Assembly: GCA_964058845.1 (NCBI GenBank)
Contig: CAXKVR010000043.1
Coordinates: forward strand, 372,001 to 436,000
Origin: Carex sylvatica
Lineage: Eukaryota; Streptophyta; Magnoliopsida; Poales; Cyperaceae
Direction of reading: 5' to 3'
DNA length: 64,000 nt
The position numbers were made by a program, and so were the translations under genes. This document shows positions 22,556 to 35,070 of the stretch, one piece after another (positions within the stretch are counted from its first letter, which is position 1; the number at the start of each line of letters is the position of its first letter). The notes below the pieces were generated by a model. That model was not told the origin of the DNA. It did not search any database and saw nothing but the letters and a program-made list of their open reading frames with translations.

Positions 22556-24506
22556 TCAGGCTGACTGAATAGAAATGGATATAGTATCGGCATAGGGTCG
22601 AGCAACCTCCATATCCTGAGTTTGATTAGAAGTTGTAGCCTGTGTTTCTAGATCAAGGAATTTTACTACAAACATTGGGCTTGCTGGTGGCATAGGAACT
22701 GGGGTGCGTCCTTCGAGCATATCAACTATTTCAGTTGTGCTTGGTCTTACCTCAGGGTTCTCTTGGATGCACCAAAGAGCCACTTGAACTAAAACCATAA
22801 CTTCTTCTTCCCTTATCTCCTCATGCTCCAAGCATGGATCGACAACTTCCATTAGCTTCCCTTTCATCATTTTCTCCTTGACAATCTTTGGAAAGTATGA
22901 CTTGTGTATTTGTTGGCTCTCTGTATCCACCTCTGTCATGAAGTTTCTTCGACCACCAACAAGCTCCAAAAGCACCATACCATAACTGTACACATCAGAT
23001 TTGGTTGAGATGCAGTCTGGAAGAAGCATCTCTGGAGGTAGATAACCAATCTGCATTCCAAACACTTCTAATGTTGAAATTACTAAAAATCTTAATCAGT
23101 TTTTTTTAAATTTTTTATAAATTAATGCTATTTTTTTTGTCTACATGTTAAGTCTATATGATTATAGATACAAAAATTTTCTTGAAAATGGTATCATTAA
23201 ACATTACCGTGCCTCTTGCTCTGGTCATGACACTACTTTCGTCCTTCCCAATTGATTTAGAAATGCCAAAATCAGATACTAGAGCTCTAAAGCTGCTGTC
23301 TAGAAGAATGTTTGCCGGCTTTATATCTAAATGCAGTATTCGATGATGGCACCCGTGGTGGAGATATGCAAGTGCCTTTGCCACATCACTAGCAATACGG
23401 TACCTATACATCCAGGTAAGGCGCGCTCTCTTCACCTCATCTTTAAAAAGCCATGCATCCAGAGAGCCGTTTTCGAAGAATGGATATACGAGGTAGCGAT
23501 CACCTCCTGTTGTGAGAGAGTACCCCAGAAGACGCACTAGACTGATATGTTGTAGACTTGCGATGATTGTGATCTCTGTTCTAAACTCTTCTCCACTTGT
23601 GTGGCCTTTGATCTGCTTCACTGCAATAACAGACCCATCGTCCAATGTCCCCTTGAACACTGCACCAGAGCTACCTTCCCCGATTGGAGTTTGGAAATTC
23701 CCGGTTGCTGACAAGAGCTCTTTGATGGTGAACCTTGTGGGTAACCCGGCCATCTCAAGAAAATTGTGTTGATCATCTTGGAGATTTTCTTGATGCCGAG
23801 CATTTTGGGCATATATCCACAGACCAAGAAAAAGTGCTGAACAGGCATCAATGCTCGTGATAAAGAAAAATAGTATCTTTGTGTAGACCCGAAACCAGAT
23901 AGCCACCACTATGATAGCAGTGACAGATATTAATGTTATCAGTGCTATCACTACTATCTTCCACAATTGGTTGAAAAAGTGCTTTACATAAATTACTAGG
24001 AGTACCAAATAGATTACAAGAGATAGACTACATAAAAAAAATGATTCAAATTGTTCTTGATCGATAAATTCAATGTGAATGTAAAGGACAAGGAGTGAAC
24101 TGACAAACAATGCCAGTAAAATTGGAATCTTCTTATCATGAATAAATATCAGTAGGAAAAAGACCACCATGCCCACCGTGTCAATGCTGAGAATCATGTT
24201 AAATTCAAAATCGCTGTTCGGAGGACTCGGTAAAAAGCATAAAGAAAGAATTAGTCCAGCTGGGCTGACGAACAAACCTAGAATCAGCATCTTCAATCTC
24301 AGGGATGGTGCACGTCGGCAGTGAAGACAGCATATCGCCAAGCCAATGAAGGCTGCCACCCAAGAGATTATTTGGAACCATGGTGGGTACATGGGTTTGT
24401 CATCCTCAGTATAATAGACTGGGGTTATACCATCAATGATGTAAAGAATAACAAGAGAGAGGACTACAATGGCTGAGGCTATGATCTCTATTTTTGTGAT
24501 GGACAT
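22556..24506 (-). CDS. Multi-pass membrane receptor-like kinase, copy A (2 exons)
   Basis: Exon 1 is 24506-23208 and exon 2 is 23050-22556; the splice falls in the activation segment (RARGT|IGYLPPEM) and gives 597 residues. The first 235 residues hold about eight hydrophobic spans (about 7-26, 42-60, 72-92, 104-122, 126-144, 155-173, 182-204, 211-233) joined by short loops, with no signal peptide plus ectodomain. A complete kinase follows: IGEGSSGAVF loop, Lys297, catalytic loop HLDIKPANILLD with Asp394, DFG at 412, PPE in place of APE, and the tail motif RPSTTEIVDMLEGR. HLD lacks the Arg of RD kinases. From memory, the kinase resembles the At5g20050-type plant kinases, but those have only one span. 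It is predicted in a membrane; substrate and ligand are unknown. Its 5' flank (24507-24727) is duplicated upstream of copy B. Confidence 0.88.
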
Positions 24507-24725
24507 TTCTTTCTTTCTTTTCTATTAATTGATTAATCTTGCTTGTTGGTGCCTCTATATATGGAAATCTGCGAGTATATATATATTTAATACTTGTGTC
24601 TTTTCCAATGTGCCTTATTTGTCATTTTTAATTATTCCCCATGTTGGTGGAGTTCATTTTAGAATTGGGCGATCTGACCTGACCGAGTCCTTTCCTGTTT
24701 TACAACTTTATTAATCCCTTGGGTT

Positions 24726-25127
24726 TAGGGGTGGCAATCAGTTGCCTGAGTTAGACCCTAGCTCGATTTGTTAATTTTGGATCAAGCTACAGTCGAGTAG
24801 GCTAAACCTAATTAGACATCCGAGCTAAAATATAAGTTTGAATTCATGAAAAGTCAATCCGAGCTAACTCGCTGGGTTTGACTGAATCTTATTTTAAAAA
24901 TAAATAAATTATAATTTTTTTTTGGATCAAGCTGAATCAAACTAGACAGTGTAAAATGCATACAAATTCACAAATTAATGTCTAACTTGAACTCGTTAAT
25001 TCTGAACTGAGCTAGTGACGAGTTGACTCGTTAACTGCTAAGTCTAATAAAGAATTAGTTGTTAACGAGTAAGTCAAGTGTGAGTAACGATCAAGCCACG
25101 AGGTACGACCTTTTTTTTCCACCCCTA
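24726..25127. mobile_element. hAT-like MITE, TAGGGGTGG termini
   Basis: TAGGGGTGG (24726-24734) pairs with CCACCCCTA (25119-25127). The interior repeats GAGCTA/TAGCTCGA words on both strands (CCCTAGCTCGA, CGAGCTAACTCG). A T/CAGGGGTG start is typical of plant hAT-type non-autonomous elements. An 8-bp target duplication was not clear. It lies about 220 bp upstream of copy A. Confidence 0.65.
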
Positions 25128-25458
25128 CTCAGGCCACACCTTACATGGAAATAACACTAATCACCCTCGAGGTTCATGTGGGATCATTTTCCTTTGTTAA
25201 TTATTGTTCAGATTTGTACGCTCATAAAAGGAAAAAAAAGCACCAACTACCTAAACCTTTCGGCTCTTTTTCCACTTTAATTCCTTATTCATCATCACTA
25301 ACTTGACCTTGAAGTCTATATATCTCGAATCTAATTATGATAGCGCTAAATTATTGGGAGCATCAAAGGAGCCAAATCGAATGACCCCCATAACGTATAA
25401 TCTAATTCATCATCCCATTTCCACCAACAATTTCTTTTTTTTAGGGACTTGGCAGTGG
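25128..25458. other. Upstream segment of copy A that recurs at 37545 and 40813
   Basis: 25197-25440 contains blocks (AACCTTTCGGCTCTTTT, ACTTGACCTTGAAGTCTAT, CGAATCTAATTATGATA, CACCAACAATTTC) that are found again on both sides of the Copia element at 37680-40812. No gene is seen. Confidence 0.7.
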
Positions 25459-25697
25459 CAAAACCTTACAAAATTACCCTAAAAGAGTGGGGATACCACC
25501 TGTTTCATTACCAACAAGCATAGTTCAAAGAAAACCTTACAAAATTACCCTAAAAGAGTGGAGATACCACCTGTTTCATTACCAACAAGCATAGTTCAAA
25601 GAAAACCTTACAAAATTACCCTAAAAGAGAGGAGATACCACCTATTTCATTACCAACAAGCATAGTTCAAAAAAACCTTACAAAATTACCCTAAAAA
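25459..25697. repeat. 71-bp tandem repeat, about 3.3 copies
   Basis: Units start at about 25461, 25532, 25603 and 25673, each opening with AAACCTTACAAAATTACCCT. They differ by only single bases. Non-coding minisatellite upstream of copy A. Confidence 0.95.
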
Positions 25698-26364
25698 CTC
25701 ATGGCCTAGTCAACTTGGGACCAGGGCTGGGGATTTCGACAATTTATATTATAAACCACCCTGTAAATTTAAACAGAAACAGGATGTACACATTCTAATG
25801 AAGATTGAACGGTCAAGATTAGACATCAGATTGAATTTGACCGATGCCTCGGGACGTCCCATTTTCCGTCAATGTTGCCTGTCTGAACAGGTATTCAACA
25901 ATCAACATCGATCCAATGGTCGGTGAAGACTTCCCTTTAGTGACATGACCGGGTAGTGAACATTTGATCAGAAAAAATCAATGAGATCTGATTACCAACC
26001 CGACCCGTTATGATCTTCGACATGCACAGCAAAGTGTGATCATATATAAATGCTGCCTAGGGCAACCCAACCTTTGGATCGGACGCTGCTGACCCGTAAT
26101 ACCTTGTGACCTACAATAAAACCGCATGATAATATAAAATCCACCTACCACAAATTTTGATTTGCACAGATTCAGTTTGCTGCAAAATCAGAACAATAAA
26201 TTAATATATTATCCCCAACTTATTCCATTCCCAAACAATAAAATCTCAAGTAGTCTGAAGGCCCATTTCATGTTGGGCCTTATGAAATGTGCTATCTATC
26301 TCAGGTCCTAATATTAGACATCACGGATTAATTAAAAGAAGACTGTAAGACTTAATTAGAATCC
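25698..26364. other. Spacer without a recognisable gene
   Basis: No protein, RNA or repeat structure could be supported here. Confidence 0.5.
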
Positions 26365-26590
26365 TGTTGAGGATTTGGGTGTATTGAAAGCGTCTAAGTT
26401 GAGCGAGATCGCAAAATTGTGCAGCCTGAAGGGTTATTTGAAGCCGAAGAAAGCTGAACTGGTCGAGCAGCTGAGCCTATAAGTTCATCTAAAGGTGGGA
26501 TCGTTTTAATATCTTACGAGCTATTCACTTATTTCCATGACTCACTTAAGTCTGTATGCATACAACTTATTTGAATCAGGCAAGTCCTCT
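26365..26590 (+). pseudogene. Truncated duplicate of the RHON1-like 3' end
   Basis: 26370-26481 matches the last coding part of the RHON1-like gene (GAGGATTTGGGTGTATTGAA ... AAAGCTGAACTGGTCGAGCA). The following 3' flank (TATTCACTTATTTCCATGAC) matches 21925 onward. It has no start, upstream exon or Rho-N-preceding region. It lies in the same relation to kinase copy B as the real gene does to copy A, so it marks one end of a segmental duplication. Confidence 0.92.
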
Positions 26591-26800
26591 GATAATACTC
26601 TCGGATACAAGCACTCATCAATTTCTTGGAACCAACTAATTACCTCATACGATATCATCATCCTTATCATCTTAATACAAATTTAAGCCCCCTCGTCAAT
26701 TATTCAATCTTATTGCTTAGTCAATCAATCCAAAAGCTATTTTAAGCTGTCTGCTAGTCCTTGTTGACAAATCAAATCTACTAAAAGATAACATGAATTA

Positions 26801-27999
26801 TATCATCGGCCTGACATAATTGAAATGGATATAGTACCAGCAGAGAGTGCAGCGACCTCCATATCCTGAGCTCGGTTATAATTACTAGACCGTGTTTCTA
26901 CATTGAGGAAGTCAACCACAAACATTGGGCTTTCTGGTGGCATAGAGCATATCAACTATTTGCATTGTGCTTGGTCTTACCTCAGGGTTCTGTTGGATGC
27001 ACCAACGAGCCACACGTACTAAAACCATAACTTTTTCTTCCCTTATCTCTTCATGCTCCAGTGGAGATATCTCAAATTGTAAAAACTATTCTGGTATGAA
27101 TAAAGAAGAAAGGAAGAGGGTTTGAGTGGAGGACGTAGGTACTAAACTGGTATTGAACCTCATTAAATTTGTGTGTTTGAATCTTTATTTCTGTGATTGT
27201 TAATACTTTAGACAGCTGACACGAGCTCTTTGATGGTGAACCTTGTGGGTAACCCGGCCATCTCAAGAAAATTGTGTTGATCATCTTGGAGCTTTTCTTG
27301 ATGCCGGGTGTTTTGGGCATACATCCACCGACCAAGAAAAAGTGCTGAACAAGCATCAATGCTTGTGATAAAGAAAAATAGTATCTCGTGTAGATCCGAA
27401 ACCAGTGAGCCATCACTATGATAGCTGTGGCAAATATTAATGTTACCACTGCTATCATCCACCATTGGTTTAAAAAGTACTTTACATAAATTACTAAGAG
27501 TACCAAATAGATTACAAGGGATAGAATACATAAAAAATATGATTCAAATTGTTCTAGCTCAACAAATTCAATGTGAATGTAAAGGACAAGGAGTGAACTG
27601 ACAAACAATGCAAGTAAAATTGGAATCTTCTTATCACAAATAAATATTAGTAGGAAAAAGACCACCATGCCCACCGTGTCACTGCCGAAAATCATGTTAA
27701 ATTCAAAATCCCAGTCCGGAGGACTCGATAAAAAACATTAAGACAGAATTACTCCTGCTGAGCAAATGAACACAGCTACAACCAGCATCTTCCATCTCAG
27801 GGACGGTGCACGTCAGCAATGAAGATAGCATATCACCAAGCCAATCAAGGCTGCCACCCAAGTGATTATCTGGAGCAATGGTGGGTACATGGGTTTGTCT
27901 TCATTAGTGTAGGGGGCTATACCATCATTGATGAAAATAATATATAACTAGAGAGAGGACTACAGTGGCTGAGGCTATGATCTCCATTTTGATGGACAT
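26801..27999 (-). pseudogene. Multi-pass receptor-like kinase, copy B (internally deleted)
   Basis: The start ATG is at 27999 (MSIKMEIIASA, as in copy A). The membrane-domain text is recognisable in two or three frames (27695-27072 and 27531-27208), so there are frameshifts; one lies between the ORFs near 27400. After LPTRFTIKEL (about 27230) the text leaves the family. The kinase lobes are missing and only the distal tail (about 27060-26801, with the CCTCAGGGTTC and AAAACCATAAC blocks on the plus strand) survives. It cannot make a kinase. Confidence 0.92.
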
Positions 28000-28323
28000 T
28001 AACATCCGCACATATAGTTTTAAGATTCGTGTTGATGAAGTGTACACGAATATATATATATATATATATATATGTCTATTGAGCTGGCCCCCACTACACG
28101 AAAAACATGTTTGTAAACTGCAGGCCCATGTTAACAGATTTAATACCTGTGTCTTTTCCAATGTGCCTTATTTGTCGTTTTGAATTATTCCCCATGTTTG
28201 GTGGAGTTCCTTTTTTCGGGGGGCCCAATGTCTATCTTTTTGGGGTGGATAGAATTTTAGAATTTGGAGATCTGACCGATCGAGTCGTTTCTTGTTTACA
28301 ACTTTATTTAATCCCTTGGGTTC
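28000..28323 (-). promoter_or_regulatory. Duplicated 5' flank of copy B
   Basis: 28140-28323 matches 24590-24727 upstream of copy A (TGTCTTTTCCAATGTGCCTT, ACAACTTTATT, AATCCCTTGGGTT). Similarity stops at the point where the hAT-like MITE begins in copy A. A (TA)n microsatellite (about 28050-28074) lies inside. Confidence 0.8.
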
Positions 28324-28506
28324 ACTTACGTTTCCTTTCGGTTACTCAATCGGGTCAATGTTGGTTGGTTGGTGCCTCCATCGTTTTAGTTGTTTAGTTC
28401 AGTATGTTCCACGGACAATTTTAAAATACCTAAAAAGTCAAGGGAATATACCCTTCTATGATTTTTTTTTTCTTTTTTTTGACAAAATGTCTGAAATATA
28501 GGTAAA

Positions 28507-28902
28507 AGAGTGAGTCCATGCTACTATGCATATTACGGATTGGTTCGTACTATAGATCAATATTTTTATTTTCAAAATATTAATGGCCGATCCGAACCTT
28601 TCAACTTAATCCCCATATAAATATGTACTCAAAGACAAAATTTTATATTTTGTCAAAATGTTTTTATTATTTTTTAGATAGGTAAAAACTCACTTGATAT
28701 AACCATCCAAAAACAGTGATTTTCTGCCTATCTTAAGAAATAGTAAAAAAATCTAAAAAAAATATAAAATTTGGTATGCAAGTACATATTCATATGAAAA
28801 TTCTGTTGAATGGATCGAATCGACAGTTAAGATTTTTAAAATGAAAATATTAATCTGTATTACGGACCAATCCATGATATACATATTACCATAGACTCAC
28901 TC
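28507..28902. mobile_element. MITE 3: foldback element related to MITE 2
   Basis: AGAGTGAGTCCATG (28507) pairs with CATAGACTCACTCT (28889-28902), and the arms continue (TACGGATTGGTTCG against CGGACCAATCC; AAATATTAATGG; CAAATTTTATATTTT). The interior shares CGATCCGAACC and ACAAAATTTTATATTTT with MITE 2. The arms are more diverged than in MITE 2. Confidence 0.85.
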
Positions 28903-29309
28903 TAGTTAAAATATATCTGGTTCTCATGTTTTGATTTGTAGATATATAGATAAGAAGATTTAAAATTTGCAATTCACTAAATGAAAGTTTTGAAAAATGT
29001 AATTTAAGATATCAGAATTAGAAAATAGAATAATGATCTACAACAAAATTTTGTACTACCAAACTGAATAACTTCCATCATCGCAATGTTAATTACCAAA
29101 ATTAACATATATAACTAAAATTGTATAAGAAAAGAAAATGGGAGAGAAAATATTAAGTTTATGTAGCTATAAAAATATTAGAAGGGAAGTATAGTGTTTA
29201 ACTTGTTGATAAGAAAATTCTTTATAAAATTTATCCCATATTCCACAACTTCCATGCAGATAACACAACCGCCGTTATTTTACTTGTTCATTGATGTTTT
29301 TGGAAAAAT
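28903..29309. other. AT-rich spacer, no gene seen
   Basis: Only short ORFs without recognisable content. Confidence 0.5.
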
Positions 29310-29749
29310 AGACATAAACCCTTCCATTGAAATAAAATGCAGAATACAAAAGAGCAAAGGAAAAATAGACAGAAAGTAAACTACCCAAATAAAAATCAGT
29401 GCCAGGAATGGTCTCAGTATCACATTCAGCTTCCTTAACTAGGTACTGAACTTCGAAGGAAGCAGTACCAAGGTTTCAGCCATATTTATTCACATCATTG
29501 ACCTTGGCAAAACATAAGTACAACCATCCTAGAACCCAAAATAAAAACTAAGTCTGATGCCAAGCATAAAACAAACATGGACATCCATGTGTTATTGTAT
29601 CAAGCTAAGTTCCATACAGCACTAACAAGTGAGCCAACAAAAGAGCAAAACAGCCCTTTTATTTCATAAGCAACAGTAAAGCATGCCAGTAAGAGATCAT
29701 GTCAATATCATCAAGGGACCATGAGGGTCGGTATCACTAGTACAATGGG

Positions 29750-32700
29750 AACAAAGGGCCCAACAAGAGCAGGCAAAGGAGAGAGGGATTGCAGAGGAAT
29801 CATATCCAAGTCCTCCGGGAGCCAACAATACGCAGCACAACCCGTTTTTTTGTACCTGTCCAGTAATCCATCATAGAGAAAATTAGTAATATCATATTTC
29901 TAGTTGTGGGAATTAGAGTATGATCAAAGCACATAGAATTTCTAGTTTTCCATACACACCAACATATAGCACTCACTACCATTAACATGGCTTTTTTTTT
30001 TTTGAGAGACATGGATTGAGCCAAGAGTTGTATATTTTCTAAAGTAGTCCAATCCCCATAAAAATCTTGAAATTTACCCATCCAGAACCAGATCTTAGCA
30101 GTTTAAGGGAATTTGAGAAATAAATATAACGCGGTTTTCATTTCACAGTTACAGAAGTGACAACTTGAGTCACCTTGCCACCTTTTCTTGGTTAACATCC
30201 TTGGTAAGGATTTTATTTTGGAATAACAACCACATGAAAATTTTTATTTTCAAAGGCATAGGAATATGCCACCACATATTAGTAAAAGGCACCTGTACCC
30301 CTCTGAAAGAGAGGAAGTCATATAAAGAGGATTTAGTAAAATGAGATTGAGGGTCCCATTTCCATTGAGGAGAATCAGGAACTGCGGAGAGAGAATAAGA
30401 GAGAATGATTGCAACAACCTCACACCACTCAGAAAGAAGTATACCATACAAGTTTCTTCTAAATTGTAAAATTGATCCTTTAGCTTTTATAACCCTTTAT
30501 ACAGTAACTAAAGGACTAGAATACAAGTCAAAGAGATGAGGATATGTGATTGATAATGGACAATTCAATTGCCAAATGTCAGTCCAGAACTGAATATTTT
30601 GGCCTGTACCTACCTTGAAAGAACAGCTCAATTGACCAATGTATTGCAATTTAGTCACCTCTCTCCAAAAATAAGACATTTCATTCAGCTGTGAATGTGA
30701 ATTATATTTTACAAGCAAGATTTGTTTTCAAAGACCTCTGTATTGTGGGTTAGACCACTTCCACCACCATTTAACTAACAAAAAGATATTCATGAGGTTT
30801 AAGTCTTTAACCCCTAACCTTCCGTAATCTTTAGGATAACAAAAAAGGTCCCAGTTTATTAAAGAGTATTTCTTATGTGGACCTACATTACCTTGCCACA
30901 AAAAACATCGTCTTATTCGGTCAATCTATTTTCTAGTTTTCACAGGCATTCTATACAAAGATAGCATGTATAATGGTACAACAGTTAAGACAGAGTTTAC
31001 CAGTGTTAGACGACTCCCGATAGAAAGAAGATTACCAACCCATCCCTGTAACTCTTTAGAGACCTTATCGACAATGCAACTCCAATCAGCAGTGGTCAAT
31101 TTCCTATCACTTAAAAGGACTTCCAAGTATTTCAACGAAAACTTGGAAAGTTGACATCCAAAAATGTCTGCAAGTATAATCCCATCAGTATGTAAAATGT
31201 TTAAAGGAATGAGTTTAGTTTTTTGAAAATTAATTTTGATACCTGATAAGGCTTCAAATCTAAACATAGTCCAAAGAGCATATTCTAAATTAGTAGTGGA
31301 TGCCTTCAGAAATAATATGGTATCGTCCGCGTAGTGACAATTAGTTAGACTTTGATCATTATCCAAACTAGGACCAAGCCCTTGAAGAATATGAGTTATT
31401 CTGCCTTTGTTAAACATTCTACACAAAACATTACCAACTAACAATAATAAAAAGGGTGACAAGGAGTCTCCTTGTCGAAGCCCACGCTTACATGAAAAGT
31501 ACTTGGAATGTTCCCCATTAATATTTATGCAAGTAGAGCTACTATGAAGTAAACTAAGAATCCACGATATCCAGTGAGGATCAAATTCTCTAGAAATTAG
31601 TACTTCTTTCATAAAGTTCAAATTAACTTTGTCATAAACCTTTTCTAGGTCAATTTTAACTAAATCCTCTTCTTTAGTTTGCTTACAAGAGTATAAAATT
31701 CATGACTTAACACTACAGTGTCTAAGATATATCGGCCTCGAATAAAAGCCGATTGGGTTTGATCTACCATTCTACTCATAACAGAATCTAGTCTGACAGT
31801 AAGCATTTTGAAATAATTTTCATGCTACAATTAACTAGGCTGATGGGCCGATATTGTGTGATAGTTAGGACTTATTTTACTTTTGGAAGTAGACACACTA
31901 CAGCCTTATTAAGGTACTCTAACTCAAGCTTATTAGCAGCAAAAGCAGACACTAAAGTATATAAATCTGATTTAATTAAGTCCCAAAAGTGTTGATAAAA
32001 GCCAAAAGGAAGACCATCAGGGCCAGGGGCTCCGTTTGATTCAAAGGAAAAGACAGCATGTTTAATTTTCTCTTCCGTAAAAGGGGCAATTAATAAGAGA
32101 TTTTCAGCAGAGGTGATTAGTTCATCCCCTTCCCAGAACTCAAATTTTAAACGAGCTCCTTGCATATCCTGATAATACTCAATAATGTGGTTTTTAATAA
32201 GAGGGATCTGATCAGTCAATTGTCCTTGAATTTCCATATGTAAAATGGATTGTTTTTTAAATCGATTAGTAGCACATTTATGAAAATATCTAGTATTGAG
32301 GTCACCCTCCTCTAACCATCTTTGTTTGGAGCGGTTTTTCCAATAAATTTCTTCCTCTTCATAGATGTGATTAAGGGTAAGTTGGCATTGTTGCCATTGA
32401 AGGCATTCCTCATCTGAGAGGTCTCTTAACTCTTGGATAATTTATAGCTATTTCAGTTGTTCAAGGGAATTTTTATTTTATTTTCTTTTTTTGGCCCTCA
32501 TTATTTTTAACCCAGCCTTCCATTTTTTGAGTTATGTATTTTATTTTCCTATGCCAACTCTTCCCAATCTCACCATAAAGAGGAAAATTATTCCACCATT
32601 TAATCATAAGACAGTAGAATTCAGGATCATCTAACCAAATCCTATCAAACCGAAAGGGTGCTTTTGGGGTAGGAGGTTTGTGTTTTGTATTCAAAAGCAA

Positions 32701-33368
32701 TGGACAATGATCAGATCCAAACTGAGAGAGATCTTGCACAAAACAAAATTCATATTGAGTATCCCAAGCCATTGAACCAAAAAATCTATCTAACAATGCA
32801 AAATGAGTGCCATCATTTCAAGTAAATCGTAGCTGGGTCAGTTTATACTCTATAAGTTGTGAGTCATGGACAAAATCATTGAATTTTCTACTCAATCTTA
32901 TGTTAAAATTATGTCTTAATTTTTCATTTCTTGTTCTTATACTATTAAAATCTCCACTGAGTAACCATGATCCTACCCAACTTAACCTGACTTGCTTTAG
33001 TTCCTCCCAAAAAGCACATTTGAGAGTAACGAGAACTGGGGCATAAACAATCGTATATATGCATTCTACATTATCAGTTCGATTTGTCAATATGACATTA
33101 AGAGAGAATTGGCGTCTAGTAACATAAACTACAGATACTAATGCACTATCACATCCAAAGAGGATGCCTCCAGAACGTCCTATCGACGGCAGCCAAAACC
33201 AGAAATCAAATCTTGGAGAAATTGATTTTAGAAATCTTTTTGTGAAATCTTCTTTTTTAGTTTCTTGGATTGCCAAAATATCTACAGAATATTGTTAGAT
33301 CAAATCAGCTAAAATACTATATTTCGACAAGCATTTAGTCACCTAATATTCCAACTTAGAATATTCAT
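29750..33368 (-). pseudogene. LINE ORF2 remnant (endonuclease, RT, zf-RVT)
   Basis: The start MNILSWNIR is at 33368. Several early stops precede LAIQETKKEDF; then SGGILFG, YAPV and LSGDFNSI of the APE-type endonuclease (33276-32818), RLDRFFGSMAW-like text with SDHCPLLL (32796-32473), GAPGPDGLPFGFYQHFW (near 32060-31970), and the RT with GLRQGDSLSPFL and the CHYADDTILF catalytic box (31621-30926). The zf-RVT-like part is at 30451-30170 and the terminal ICWCVWKTRN block at 30081-29800. It is broken by many stops and frameshifts, including between 31870 and 31621. Inactive. Confidence 0.9.
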
Positions 33369-33693
33369 TTAACACTACATGTAATACCCAAATCAGAATC
33401 AACTAACACTGAATGTGTAGTATCTCTAACCAAAGAAAGAGCGTGTTCTAAGATCTGTTCAAAAGAAGGTCTAGGTGAAGCTTGCATATGAGTAATAATG
33501 AAATCATGTTGAGCTTCTGAATTGCCCAAAGAAATTTTATAAACATCAAATAAAATAAGGCAGCAATTTCAGAATTTGTCAATCTAGTAAAAGGAAATGC
33601 ATCAAGGAGAGGATTACCTTTGACAGGCTCTTCTTCCAAGTGTTTTTCCCGAGCTCTTTTCATTGCCATACTCATAACTGATGTGTTAAAGCC

Positions 33694-34899
33694 CTAGATC
33701 TTCAGCAGGCGCATGCTTTTTCTTGTAAGAGTGGGTCCTTGCACATTGACAACTGTGATGGATTGGGGACTGAGTCCATCAGGGAGCACCAAATTGGTTG
33801 AACGATTGGTGTCTATTTCCAAGAGCACTGCCTCAAAGGCATCTCCCTCACTCAGCATGTCCTCAACACCTTCATTAATAGCAAAAGTATGATCAGAATC
33901 AGAAAAATTCATCATTTCAGGAGGCATACCTAGTTGTTGAGTGTCAGCCGACAAGGTGTGAGTCAGTACTGCTGGTTTGGCATGAACCAGTTCCACTGAG
34001 ATAGGAGTAGCATGTGCATCTTGCAGTGTTTCGACAGGTATCAGTATGGCTGAGGCCGCTGGATCCAAACCAGCATTGATCGGAGAAAGGACCTTGTCAG
34101 CTAGAGGCATTGAGACGGGGGTGTCAGGTATGGTATCAATTTGCGAGCTGGGGATCTCAGAGGCATCAGCCAGAACCTGATAATGAGAGTTTTGAGGGGG
34201 TGGGGCCTGAGTAGTGCTGGAGGAAGAGGGAGTCGATTTAGCTTGTCCAGAGGGAGGTCTGGGTCCAGAACCAAGTTTCTGTGTCCAAGTGCCTCCCTCT
34301 GATCTAGGACGACTGGGATTAAAGTAAGAGCCGGCATGATCATGTTCGATCTCAAACAGAATGTCATAACGAGAGACATGGCCACTTGCATCCTTATACA
34401 TGATCCAGTGAGATTCAGGGAGGAGTTTAGGGTCATAAATACCAATTTTTAATCGTGCAAAGTGCCAATCTTAATAGTTAACAGTGGCGGGATCTTGATC
34501 AAGTAAGATCGCACCAAAATCCTCAATCAACCTTTCAAACTTTCCTGTCTGCCAGAGCATCATCGGGAATCCTCTGACTCAGATCCAGATCAAAATCATT
34601 CGCATCCCCTGAGCATTGCTAGGGTCCCATTCTTGGATTAGAATATCACGATTTTCAAGCCTGAGCGTACGCTTTGGAAGAACCGAATCTAGCTAAAATT
34701 GAGATGGGGCAAGGATCAGATAGCGCTAGTCATCAAAACATCTGACTATCTATTGATGGCGTGACTGAGAATCACTCATCTTGTACAAGGCCTCGGTAAT
34801 ACGTTTCGGGCCCCATCTTTCAATATCGTTGAGCAAGAAGCTTAATTTGAAAGCAGCTTCCAAGTTTTTGCTAGCAGCAGAGACCTGACTAGTTGGCAT
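33694..34899 (-). pseudogene. LINE ORF1 remnant
   Basis: An ATG at 34899 opens text with stops and frame changes. The longest open part (34401-33694) contains a Pro/Ser/Thr-rich region after HDHAGSYFNPSRP. Position just 5' of ORF2 and the composition fit a LINE ORF1 (nucleic-acid-binding) product. No intact zinc knuckle was seen. Confidence 0.65.
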
Positions 34900-35070
34900 C
34901 GTGACCCTATTAGGTTCTTTAGATGGGATCTGAGAGGAGGTAGTAGGAAAAGAGGGGAGAATGTGTTGGGTTTTCGCTGGTAAAACCTCGCTAGCTTTGG
35001 TGCAGAAAAAGATCGTAAAACAAAAATTTTTACGTCTAACCTAAGCCTAGGATCTATCTCCATGATTGAT

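Larger units (their letters stand above)
29310..35070 (-). mobile_element. Near full-length but decayed L1-type LINE
   Basis: On the minus strand an ORF1 remnant (34899-33694), an ORF2 remnant (33368 to about 29750) and a 3' UTR-like tail follow each other in normal LINE order. The 3' end is placed near 29310 because the tail text becomes T-rich or A-rich there, without a clear poly-A or target duplication. The 5' end near 35070 is approximate. Confidence 0.8.

Noticed and set aside
25459..25697. Regular repeats considered as a CRISPR-like array
   Set aside because: Plant nuclear DNA; the units are directly adjacent with no unique spacers, so it is an ordinary minisatellite.
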